Below, in pieces: positions 32,329-42,465 of a stretch of 64,000 nt of DNA. The notes beneath the pieces were generated by a model, which saw nothing but the letters and a program-made list of their open reading frames with translations, did no database searches and had not been told where the DNA came from. The stretch's first letter is position 1; the number at the start of each line of letters is the position of its first letter. Origin of the DNA: Adiantum capillus-veneris (Eukaryota > Streptophyta > Polypodiopsida > Polypodiales > Pteridaceae); NCBI GenBank assembly GCA_014529385.2, contig CM043965.1, positions 16,616,912-16,680,911 on the forward strand, read 5' to 3'. A program made the translations under genes and the position numbers.

Positions 32329-33629
32329 ACCATGAAGCTGTCATCTTACAGAAAGAAGTTTTCCTGCCACAGGTCTACAGATGTAGTTGACCCCTGACCT
32401 GAATGGTTAAACCAATCCTCCACTTCTTTGTTACTTGTTGATGGTCTTAGGCTTTGTCTTATTGCTTGGAAGGTGGCTTCATCAGGTAGTGTCTCCTTGT
32501 ATTTTTCAGCTTTCTCAAAGCATCTTCGGAGGCATTCCATTGGATTCCTGGATGTTTCCATTGCCTCATCATCACTACTATCCTCTGAAACAAATCCACT
32601 CCTCTCCTCTTGGACTCTGGAAATAATAGCCAGGGAGAAATCCTCCCTTAAATAAAAGATGCTTTGCACATCATGTAAGAAGATATAGGTCCTGTATCCA
32701 ATCCTGAAGTCAGGCACAGCAGGCAACATCATCTGAGCATGCTTCTCATTGAAGTTACTGACATCCAATGGAAGTTTGATTTCTGTGGTTTTCACAGAGA
32801 GCATCTTACTTCTTTGTACTTCAATTGCCTCAACCTCAAGGTCGACTGTATCTTCAACCTCCTCGACTTCTTGTATATGAGTTGTCTCCTCGCATTCTTC
32901 ATCTGGTGCTGCATCCCGCTCCTCTAACACCTCATCAGGATTGTGCATGAGGAATCCAAACAGGCTGTTTAGGTAAATCATAAAGCCAAAGGCTTCCTGA
33001 ATGAGTTTGCATTCTTTTTGGTGTAAGGGGCAGGCTGAATGTCGGCAAGAAGGTGGTAATTCCCTATACTTCTTCAGTCCCTGTCCCTTTCCATCACAGT
33101 CATTTAAATGCCCAAGAGTCATAGTGGGCTGAACAACCCTCCCTACCTGCACCATCACTTCAAACTTATCTCTGTAGGACTGCAAGAAATTACTGTGTTG
33201 AGCTAACAGGTCTTCAATGTCAAACTTTGGGTTAAACATAGAATGAACTAGATCAAACTTGTCCCCAGCACCACAAGATGCTGCAAAATCAAACAGCCTC
33301 TCATCAGTTGCAGCTGGGTCTTCCAGAGAAGACACGTCCTCTTTGGCTTTACCTTTAGTTGCACAGGGACTACTTTCTGGCACATCTGCATTATCTGAGA
33401 AGTCTATATTCCTCTTTCTTGTATTTTTCTTGACAAGTACTGTACAGGGTGAGGGAGCCTTGTAGGGTGAGGGATCCTCTTGGCCTGGTGACCTCTCTGA
33501 TTGATCTTCACCAATTGACTCTTCTTCAGATATGTCCTGACAAAAGTCAACAGTTCTTTTGGCAGAAACATTAAGCAACTGAGCCTGCAAAGGTTGAAAT
33601 CCTGGCACAAGCTCTGGGTCTGGTTTCAA
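31809..33629 (-). CDS. Gene X of the transposon: acidic protein of unknown function
   Basis: Two minus-strand coding blocks, 33629-32346 (427 codons) and 32243-31809 (144 codons), are separated by a (GA)n tract at 32267-32326 that probably lies in an intron, though no splice pair I tried keeps the frame. The first block has a polar, acidic N-terminal half, then a Cys/His cluster (SCRHSACPLHQKEC) and an acidic stretch (EERDAAPDEECEE). A globular-looking part follows (MLPAVPDFRIGYRTYIFLHD). The second block reads DKDDFLWQRTREYRGRDAAL and ends basic. There is no in-frame ATG at the start of the first block, so an upstream exon or a later start is likely. It faces the transposase gene, and accessory or DNA-binding roles are only guesses. 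Confidence 0.5.
32267..32326. repeat. (GA)n microsatellite within gene X
   Basis: About 30 GA units between the two coding blocks of gene X. Plus-strand poly-(RE) translations here are artefacts. Confidence 0.95.
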
Positions 33630-33767
33630 CCTCTTCTGCCTACTAGACCTTAATCCTATTCATCAGGAAACATGACAAGTCTCTCTCTCTCTCTCTCCAT
33701 ATATATATATACATATATATATCTCTGTCTCTCTCCAAAGCACAAACAAAAACACACATAGTCTCTC

Positions 33768-33842
<75 letters not shown>

Positions 33843-33852
33843 GTGTCTCTTT

Positions 33853-33915
33853 GTACTAAAGGCGCGCAAGGACGACAACATACTTTTTGCAACTCTCTAC
33901 GCGTGCCTTAAGTAC
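33853..33915. repeat. GGCGCGC-arm hairpin 1
   Basis: Left arm GTACTAAAGGCGCGC and right arm GCGTGCCTTAAGTAC pair at 13 of 15 positions around a 33-base loop. First of four related hairpins in this block. Confidence 0.85.
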
Positions 33916-33991
<76 letters not shown>

Positions 33992-33997
33992 TAAGTA

Positions 33998-34058
33998 TAC
34001 TATAGGCGCGCGGGGAGAGCTGCAGCCAGTGTTTGGTTGGCTCTGCGCGCCGTTAGTA
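33998..34058. repeat. GGCGCGC-arm hairpin 2
   Basis: Left arm TACTATAGGCGCGC and right arm GCGCGCCGTTAGTA, 61 bases in total. The loop differs from the other three copies. Confidence 0.85.
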
Positions 34059-34096
34059 ACGGGGACAGAGAGGGGAGAGAGAGAGAGTGTGTATGT

Positions 34097-34163
<67 letters not shown>

Positions 34164-34792
34164 TGTGTGTGTGTGTGTCTCTGTCTATGGAAGTATGTGT
34201 TGAGGTGTGTGTGTGTTGAACAACAGTATGGGTTTTTCTTTGTTTACACACACACACACACAATTTGTACCAACTGTTGGAAATACAGAGAGAAAGAGTG
34301 AGAGATCACCTTTTGTTGGTGGGGTTTGCAGAAACTCCAAGGGGGGTGTCTCCTCCATTGCTTTTTGTCTGTCAAACTGACTCTGTCTCTCTCCCTCTCT
34401 CTCTTTGAGAGTAAGGAGTCCCTCTCTCTATCTCTCTCTCAATTTGTCTCTCTTTCTCTCTCTCCTTCTCTCTTTCTATGGTTCTCTCTCTCTCTCTGTC
34501 TCTCTATCACTCTCTCTCTATCACTCTCTGGCAGTAATGAGGCTCTCTCTCTCTCTCACTCTCTCACTCTCTCTCTCTCTGTCTCTCTCTCTCTTTCTAT
34601 TGTTCTCTCTATTTCTCTCTCTCAAAATCACACTTATAACGGATACACACGGCGGCGCCCCACGTGTTACTATAAAATAGAGTATAATTGCATGTTGTCG
34701 CACGTGCAGTCATTATTGAGACCGTATACTTTTGTACGTCATATATAGAGGTCATGAGAGAGAAAAACCACACCTCGTGAAAGAGAGTGAGT

Positions 34793-34839
<47 letters not shown>

Positions 34840-35384
34840 CCGTCGTTTGCGTCTCCAACAGCAAGCCGACCCATCTTAGACATAACGAAGGTCTGCGTCC
34901 TCAGGAGGTTTGGCTCTCTCTCTCTCTCCCTCTGCTTCTGAAATTTCCCTCTGCCTTTGCCTCTATCTCTCTCTCTCTCTGTTTATGTCACAGTATATTG
35001 CATATCTAGCTCTATCATAACAAACAACACACACATACAGTCACAAACACAACACACACACACACACACACACTCACAAACACACACACACACAAATAAA
35101 ACATACACACACACACACACACATGCAGACACACACACACACACACAGAAACAGACAAATATAACATACACACAAACACACAGAGACACAAATATAACAT
35201 ACACACCAAAGACACACACACTCACAAACCCAGAGACACACAAATCTAACATACACACACAGATACAGACAAATATAACATACACACAAACACACAGAGA
35301 CACAAATATAACATACACACACACACACACACACATACAGAGACACACACACACTCACAAACACACACACACACACACACAGAG

Positions 35385-35589
<205 letters not shown>

Positions 35590-35642
35590 CTGTGCATCGA
35601 CCAGTGTATGTGTGAGTGTTATAGAGAGAGGATGTAAGGCGG

Positions 35643-35682
<40 letters not shown>

Positions 35683-35699
35683 GTCTTTCTTTTACCTTA

Positions 35700-35760
35700 T
35701 ACTAACGGCGCGCGGAGGTGTTTTTTGAGGTCAAAACATGCTCCACGCGTGCCTTTAGTA
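35700..35760. repeat. GGCGCGC-arm hairpin 4
   Basis: Left arm TACTAACGGCGCGC and right arm GCGTGCCTTTAGTA, 61 bases in total, about 130 bases before the H3-Ulp1 start codon. Confidence 0.85.
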
Positions 35761-35812
35761 ATGGGAGTCTCTCACTCTCTCTCTATTTAAATATGCTAAG
35801 CTATAGAAAGGA

Positions 35813-35867
<55 letters not shown>

Positions 35868-35887
35868 CTCTTTTTGTATACAGTGAA

Positions 35888-38684
35888 ATGGCTAGAACAA
35901 AAGCCACTGCAAGGAAGGGAGGCAAGGGACCAAGATTAGCAGCTAAGGCAAGTAGCAGATCTGCAACCCCAAAGAAAAGACCTAGAAAACCCAATAAAAT
36001 TCTGAAAGGTTCAAGGGTGAAGAAGTTACAAACCTGCATGGGACTTTTCAGAGAAATCAGAAAGGCACATAAATGTGTAGATTTATGCATACCAAAGCTG
36101 CCCTTTCAATGGATGGTGAGGTCCATATGTGAAGAAGCTACCTGGGGCACCAAAAGGTGGAAGGTGGTGGCATTAATGGCTCTACAAGAAGCAGCAGAGA
36201 ACTTCCTACTGGAGTACTTCAGTGACATCACCATTGTTGCAGCCCATGCCCACAGGGTTACTATAATGGACAAAGATAGTGAGACACTGAAAAGAATAAG
36301 GTGGAGGTATGACAAACTACTGGTCCCCAATGTCTGCAGGGATAAGAAAATGAGGGAAATTTTGTTATACCCCCCTGAGCTAGTGCCACAACTCACAGTT
36401 GTAGATGTCACACATGATGTGAATACAAGGGCAAGGGCAGAGACTATTTCTCGCCAAACAGAGGACATGAGGGAAGCAGAGCTTAAGGAGAAAGCAAAAG
36501 TAGCAGTGGAGTCCCAGAGGCAAACAGAATGCAATGTGACCCTGTACATAGAGGCAAGCAATCAAGAAACTCTACTTTCAATGAAGGATGGTTTCCTTGC
36601 AGAGATACCATTTGTAGATGGAGCCAGAAAGCTACCTCTGGAAAAAGTAGACATTAATTTATTGCAGAATCCAGATGCTCAGATTTCAGACACAATTATC
36701 TATGCTTGTCTTAAGTAAGTGTTACTATCTTGCTAGCTTTGAAAACTCAGATAATAGGTTTGCTAACTCAGGTAAACTCTCTGCAGCCTGATCAAAATTC
36801 AACTTCCACTGCACACCCACACAGAGGTGTTTCTTCTTGATCCACAAATGTCAGTGATTATTAGACAAAAGAACAGTCCATCTGGGACCTTTGAGAGTTG
36901 GTTTCTCCACTGCGCTATGCTGGAAGTTACTGTCATCATCTTTCCATATGAGAACAACCATCACTGGAGTCTCATATGCCTTGATGTTGACCAACCAGCA
37001 GTGTGGGTGTTCAATTCAATAAAAGGAACCCACCCTGAAATTAGGCTGTAAGTGTTTTGTATCAGAAAGTGTTTCTTATAGATATCCATGTAAATTTGAA
37101 GCCTCATGCTAACATCTTGACGCTGCTTTGTGCAGTTGTATAAAGAGGTTGTTGCTTGCCTATGGCAAGCTATGTGGAAGGTATGAACTATACAAGGCCC
37201 CGATCAAAGATGTACATGTCCCAAATCAAACCGATGGAAATTCTTGCGGCTAGAGATGTCTTCTCCATGCAGAATATGTCTTGCAAAGCTACTTTGCATT
37301 AAAACCTTTCATGACTAAGGTAGCCATTTGGCAATGCATTCAGTCAGTTTTGGTTTAGTTTATAAAATAATTCTCACCATGTGGTCTTTCAATTTTGCAG
37401 AGTGCTTTAAAAAACTACACATATGATTATTTGCAAAGATACCGAGTAAGTTTAATACAACACCTGCTTACTATGTCTAGCCCCAGAGAGCTTGAAGATA
37501 GCGGCTTGGATGACCGCACTATTGATATGACAATACATGACGTGCCACCATGACAAACCCCTGCATCCGATACAGTGGAATCACAATGGGCCGAGGGGGT
37601 CATATCAGCAGAAGATGAAAGAGCCGAGGATGAGGAAAGGTCAAATGAGCATATGGAAGGTGCTAGTGTACAACCAGAGGAGACAATGAAAGAGCCAAGT
37701 CAGCCAGTGGAGGAGCCAAAAGAGCCTATGGATGAAACCCAAGATGAGGAAAGCAGGCCTATAGATGAGCAAAAGGATATGGATGAGGAAAGCAGGCCTA
37801 GGGATGAGCAAACTGATATGGATCAGGCAAGGATGTATGAGGCAAGCCGGCCAACCGAGGGAGAGGAAAAGACCTTGGAGGAAACCTTGAATGAGGCAGA
37901 AAGATCCATGGGGGAGACCCCTGATGAAGATGTGAATGATGACTATGAAGATGTGAATGATGAAGCTAAAGCAAAGGAGAGCAACAACGACATCAACACT
38001 ACAAAGACCCAGTATGGACCCTTGCTACCTGTAGATACGGTTGTTCCGGTAATGTCTATTCAAGTATGGAAAAATATGTTCAGCTTCTAACTACTTATAT
38101 GTACTTGTCAACTTTTACAGAGGTTGATTATCTTGGACGTCCATGGATTGCTACTGATGCGCGTGCCTCTCGGTGACACAGAACCCTTTGAGGATTTGCA
38201 AACGTTTCGGATGGGAACTTGTCGAGTCGTGGTTCGTCCAAGAACCAAGGAATTTATTCAGTTTCTTCTTCCGCGCTTCAGAGTTGCCATATGGTCTTCA
38301 ATGCAAAGGCAAAACTTGTCGCCACTAGTTACAATAGTTTGCAGTGTATGCGGCGCTCACACATCAGATTTTGCCTTTTTGTATGATCAAAGAAAATGCG
38401 TTACCGTTGAGGGCCACTACCACCCTAAAAAACCACACTTACCTCTTTTGTACAAACCGTTTAGCCAAATCGGTGTACCCTTTGATGCAACTAATACACT
38501 ACTGATTGATGATACTCCTGAAAAGGGAGAACTAAATCCACTGGGAACAACTATCTCACCACCTTCTTTCGAGGGGCATTCCTTCGATTTTTACCTTGAA
38601 GACATTCTGATTCCATACTTACAAAAATTGTATCTCAGTCCATTGTTCACGGACGAGTTTGTACTTTCTAATGAATTAAGATGA
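35888..38684 (+). pseudogene. Transposon-borne histone H3-like / Ulp1 protease / HAD phosphatase gene
   Basis: Exons 35888-36714, 36787-37047, 37136-37319, 37401-38048 and 38121-38684 have GT...AG borders and matching phases, giving 828 codons. Residues 1-140 are histone H3-like: tail MARTKATARKGGKGPR, then FREIRKAHK, KLPFQWMVRS, VVALMALQEAAENFLLEYF and AHAHRVTIMDKD. Residues 276-430 match Ulp1/C48 SUMO proteases: NNHHWSL (His about 335), VFNSIKG where Asp is usual, and NQTDGNSCG (Cys about 400). After an acidic linker, residues 641-828 resemble FCP1/NIF phosphatases (ILDVHGLLL, RPRTKEFIQF, LIDDTPEK), with the second motif-I Asp replaced by His. TAG at 37251 and TGA at 37551 break the frame. 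The TGA could be the real end, leaving linker and HAD as a second gene. Confidence 0.8.
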
Positions 38685-38714
38685 CTCTTCTATCATGTCT
38701 TTGTCTTGTCTAAC

Positions 38715-38716
<2 letters not shown>

Positions 38717-38780
<64 letters not shown>
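38717..38780. repeat. (GA)n microsatellite downstream of the H3-Ulp1-HAD gene
   Basis: About 32 GA units between the convergent ends of the H3-Ulp1-HAD gene and gene Y. Confidence 0.95.
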
Positions 38781-38785
<5 letters not shown>

Positions 38786-38904
38786 ACATGGTAAAGAAAT
38801 GTATTTCAAGCACACTTTTTCATAGGGCACAATTGACAAATGAGCTCAATAAACTTCATGTATTGAAAGTCATTTGTATACACTTGGGTTCACAAGAATA
38901 TCTG

Positions 38905-40325
38905 TTACATTGACACTACTTCAACCCGACCATCCAACTCTTTGCACAAAATATCTTTTTCCCTTCGCCGCATCACCTTACGGCCAGCTAGGAAAAAGGA
39001 AAAATCTGATAGGTCCCTGTCCATTGACTCTTCAATTATGTCATGCCGCAAGTGCTGAAGACTGCATAGCTCCCTTATTGTAACCACCAACAGTAGGCCA
39101 TGCTCTTTATCAATCACTTCCACATCCACAGCAGGATTATCTTCCAAACCTGCGGAAACCTGGTCCATAGGAATGTACTTACCATTGAGCATTTGTGATC
39201 GCATATACCAAAACGAGAGTAACAGTGATTGGCTTGCAATCATGTACTTGACAACTAGAGTATCAAGCGCGACCTCGCACCGTAAACCAATCTCTTCCTT
39301 TACATACCATCCTTTGTCAAGAAGTTTGTCACAGGATGACTGCTGAAATGACTTGCACATGAACATAGTTTTCGTAACACGGATGTTGTAGCTATGAAAC
39401 AACTCTATGAAGAGTGCAACAGGACAAAAGTTTGCAATTCTAACCAGTTTGGTGGGAATAGAGCTATGTAGAGACCTCTGCATATCCTTGTAGAGCTTAC
39501 TTTGCATTGCCTCCACCATTGTTTCCTAGGGAACTGGCCAGTCCACAGTGTTCCAATCGGTTGGTAGAGGCACTTTCACCAACATGCCATTCTTATTCCC
39601 TGAGCTGAGTTGGTAGAAGTGGTCATAAAAAAATATTCCCTCATCAGCCAGGCTTTTGCTGCTCCTCCCTGAATACTATAGAGAACCAATGTGGGCATGA
39701 ACAACATGGAAGAGGCCTATTATGCACTCCACAGGCTCCCATTGCTCATAAGAAGAGGGATAAACATCTGCAATATATATAAGAAGAGTTAAACTAAGAG
39801 TATCAATAAGTAAAAATGACAAATCTAATGTAATTGAGTTGTGAAGAATGGAGACATTGCTCATAAGAAGCAGGAGAAACATTGCAAAATATATAAGAAA
39901 AGTTATAATGAGAGTATCAGTAAGTTCACATGTCAAGAGTACTTACAATTGCAACGTGGTTGATGTATATCTGATACATTTCCACCGTTTGCTATCACCT
40001 CTGGATGGGTAAACACATGCTGAACAAGAACTTTCTTTACAGATCTTTTGCCGATTTCAACTTTGAAATCCAACACTCTGGCCTTCCATGCTGAGCGGTA
40101 AACGTTGATACCACTAGACCTCTTGGGTCTTCTTGGTTGCATGAGGACCCATGAACCTTTGTTTATCCTTTGTCCAACCCATTGGTTCTCTGCACTTATT
40201 GAAGTTGATATTCTAATTGAGGATATGCTACTACTGGGCCTTCTAGGCAAAGTGCAGCTGTTGGTTGTTGGTGTGAGAGATAGTAAACACCTGGAGCTTC
40301 TTGGGCGAGAAGACGTGGAAGCCAT
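38905..40325 (-). pseudogene. Gene Y of the transposon: unknown protein, two exons
   Basis: Exon 1 (40325-39947) and exon 2 (39767-38905) have a GTAAGT donor and a TTGCAG acceptor with matching phase, giving 414 codons. The N-terminus is rich in Ser, Thr and Arg (MASTSSRPRSSRCLLSLTPT). Exon 2 includes YEQWEPVECIIGLFHVVHAH, a segment ending VPLPTDWNTVDWPVP, and a C-terminal half with HSYNIRVTKTMFMCKSF. Two in-frame TAG codons (39676-39678 and 39526-39528) interrupt otherwise continuous coding; both could come from CAG. I do not recognise a family. It starts about 320 bases inside the right terminal repeat and faces the H3-Ulp1-HAD gene. Confidence 0.55.
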
Positions 40326-40646
40326 AGCTCTTAGAGAAAAGCTTTAGTGGAGGGAGATTCACTTTGAAAGCATTCTAATGGAGGGAAAGTGTTTTAGAAT
40401 TCCAATATCTTGTGCGGGCTTAATGGTCACCCTCCAGTACGTTAATGACCATAAGAGAATATCAGAAGTGGGACCACATGCAAGCACCTAAAAGCTCGGT
40501 AAAAGGAAGGAAATTACGATGCTACAATCCTAGATTCGTGAAAGTTTTATGCTATTTTCCTATTTTTTGAGTCTTTCCACGTACTTTCCTACGTAACGTA
40601 GCCTTCGTGCTCATTGGACGCGCTCTATTTTTCTCTCTCTTCATAT

Positions 40647-40674
40647 GGCCCTCCAAATGACCTCTGAAATTTCC
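40647..40674 (-). repeat. Right terminal inverted repeat of the 12-kb transposon
   Basis: Reverse complement starts GGAAATTTCAGAGG and ends GAGGGCC. It is followed by TAA and then by the resumed integrase of element F. Confidence 0.9.
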
Positions 40675-41760
40675 TAATGCTTACATCCTTTGGAGATTCC
40701 CAATGGAAAATGGGAAAGCATCTCTATGGATTTTATTGTAGGTTTACCAACCACTGTACAAGTTCATGACTTAGTATGGGTGGTCATAGACAGGTTGCCT
40801 AAACTATGTAAGTTTATTCCGACCAAATCAACGGTTAAGACACCAGAACTAGCCAAGTTATTTGTGGACAATCTATACAAATGGTATGGTTTGCCAAGTA
40901 ACATTGTTAGTGACCGTGATCCCAAGTTTAACAGCCACTTTTGGAGATCTGTATTTAAACGATTGGCTACACAACTAAACCTCAGTACAGCTGATCATCC
41001 AGAAATGGATGGTCAAACGAAACGGGTTAACCAGGTGCTAGAGGATATGCTACGAGCATACGTCAGTAAAAAACAGTCATACTAGGAAGAATACTTACCT
41101 ATTCTCGAGTTTGCCTATAACAGTGCTAAGCATGTCACAACAGGTTTTAGTCCTTTCATGCTCATGTACGGGTTTCAACCTAGGTCACCAGTTACAGTGG
41201 GGTTGGCAACCGAAAAACTCCAACAGGTTAAGGATTTTCTCCAAGACCACATGGATATGCTGAAACTTGCTCGTTAGAATGTCCGACAAGCACAGGATCG
41301 GTATAAGAAGTACGCTGATGAGAAACATCGGTAAGTTACCTTTGAAGAAGGAGAGAAAGTATTTTTACGTGTGCCAGAACATTCAAAAAGTCTGAAAACT
41401 GGGCCGACACCTAAATTATCTCCCCGATATTGTGGGCCTTTCAAAATACTCAAGCGAGTACATGATCGTTCCTACAAATTCTTACTACCTTCACATTCTC
41501 GCATTCATCCGGTGTTTCACGTGAGCCGTTTACGTAAGCGATTATATGGGGATGACAATGTCATCGACCAACAGGTTTTGGTTGATTTTATTGAACCTCC
41601 TACCCTACCACATGAACCTGAACGTGTTCTTGATTATCATGAGTTGCGTACACGTCATCACGTTGTCGAGAAATTTGCGGTCTTGCCAGGAAAGCACCGG
41701 GCTTATGGCTGTGAGAGTTTGTGAGAGAACTCAACAAAAACTTTATGAAGGATTTAAACC
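40675..41760 (+). pseudogene. Integrase core and C-terminus of element F (second half)
   Basis: One frame runs from 40690 to 41724 with three stops (TAG 41083, TAG about 41276, TAA about 41331). It carries the integrase core with SMDFIVGLP (first Asp), IVSDRDPKFNSHFW (second Asp) and DHPEMDGQTKRVNQVLEDM, where the usual QTERVN is QTKRVN, so the catalytic Glu appears lost. The C-terminal part reads SPRYCGPFKILKRV, IHPVFHVSRLRKRL and PERVLDYHELRTR, the last resembling the start of a degenerate chromodomain. It completes the integrase cut at 28699. The copy is inactive. Confidence 0.85.
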
Positions 41761-41864
41761 ATAGATGCCATGAAGACTAGGGTTTGGAAAGAAGTGCAAT
41801 CAAAGAAGACTCACTCTTTCTCTCTTGCACTCACACACACAAAGAAAGAACACAAAAGAGAATG

Positions 41865-42292
41865 TCAAAACAATACGAAAATGAAAACATCAAGGCTATG
41901 GTCATATCGTATCATGGGTAATATGAAAGGGTTAATAGATGAGTTAATGGCATTCAATCTTGGCTGACCAAATAGGCTACGAATTGTTCTTTGGAATTGT
42001 AGTTTTGTGCTTACCATAATATATATATTTTGTCTAGTGATTGGGATTAATTGTGTGTACAAATCCTCTTGGTTCATAGCAAGATAACTACGCTTACATC
42101 AAAAGAAAAATTATAGTCTATGAGAGGTAGTATGATGGGATCCGGTGATAGAAGTATTTCATTAAGCCTTTTTGGGCCAAAGAGAAACACTATACGTTGT
42201 TGAAAGTGTATTTTTCGGCTCATCCATACGTTAATTCTAATAGATCGTACAGAGTGAAAGCGATAGAAATGATCATCATGTGGGTTATTCAT
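41865..42292 (-). CDS. Two tandem copies of a small ORF family
   Basis: Two frames of about 70 codons (42292-42074 and 42077-41865) follow each other on the minus strand. Both end in related peptides: LFGPKRLNEI...ILPLIDYNFSFDVSVVILL and LFGQPRLNAI...ILPMIRYDHSLDVFIFVLF. A third copy lies at 51987-51748 in the leader of element C. Because the same reading frame and ending are kept in three diverged copies, coding constraint is possible, but a conserved leader structure is an alternative. No known domain. Confidence 0.35.
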
Positions 42293-42465
42293 CTAGGATA
42301 GTATGTGAGAAATGTAGATATGAGAGAAGTGACGAGATGAGAAGTTTCCCTCCCAAGCCCTATTCTTGCTCGTAGGCAATAAGGATACTGCGGGGAGAGA
42401 TGTACCTGTAGCAAAGAGAACCTAGAGAGGATGAATTACTAAGAATGAGAGAGATAGGTTTGGTT

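Noticed and set aside
35888-36300. An ordinary host histone H3 gene that merely lies inside the transposon
   Set aside because: The fold is strongly diverged from H3, phase-matched introns lead into the protease domain, and host H3 would be far more conserved.
36100-36565. Minus-strand 151-codon frame opposite the H3-like exon
   Set aside because: It is a shadow of the H3-like coding strand, with no motif of its own.
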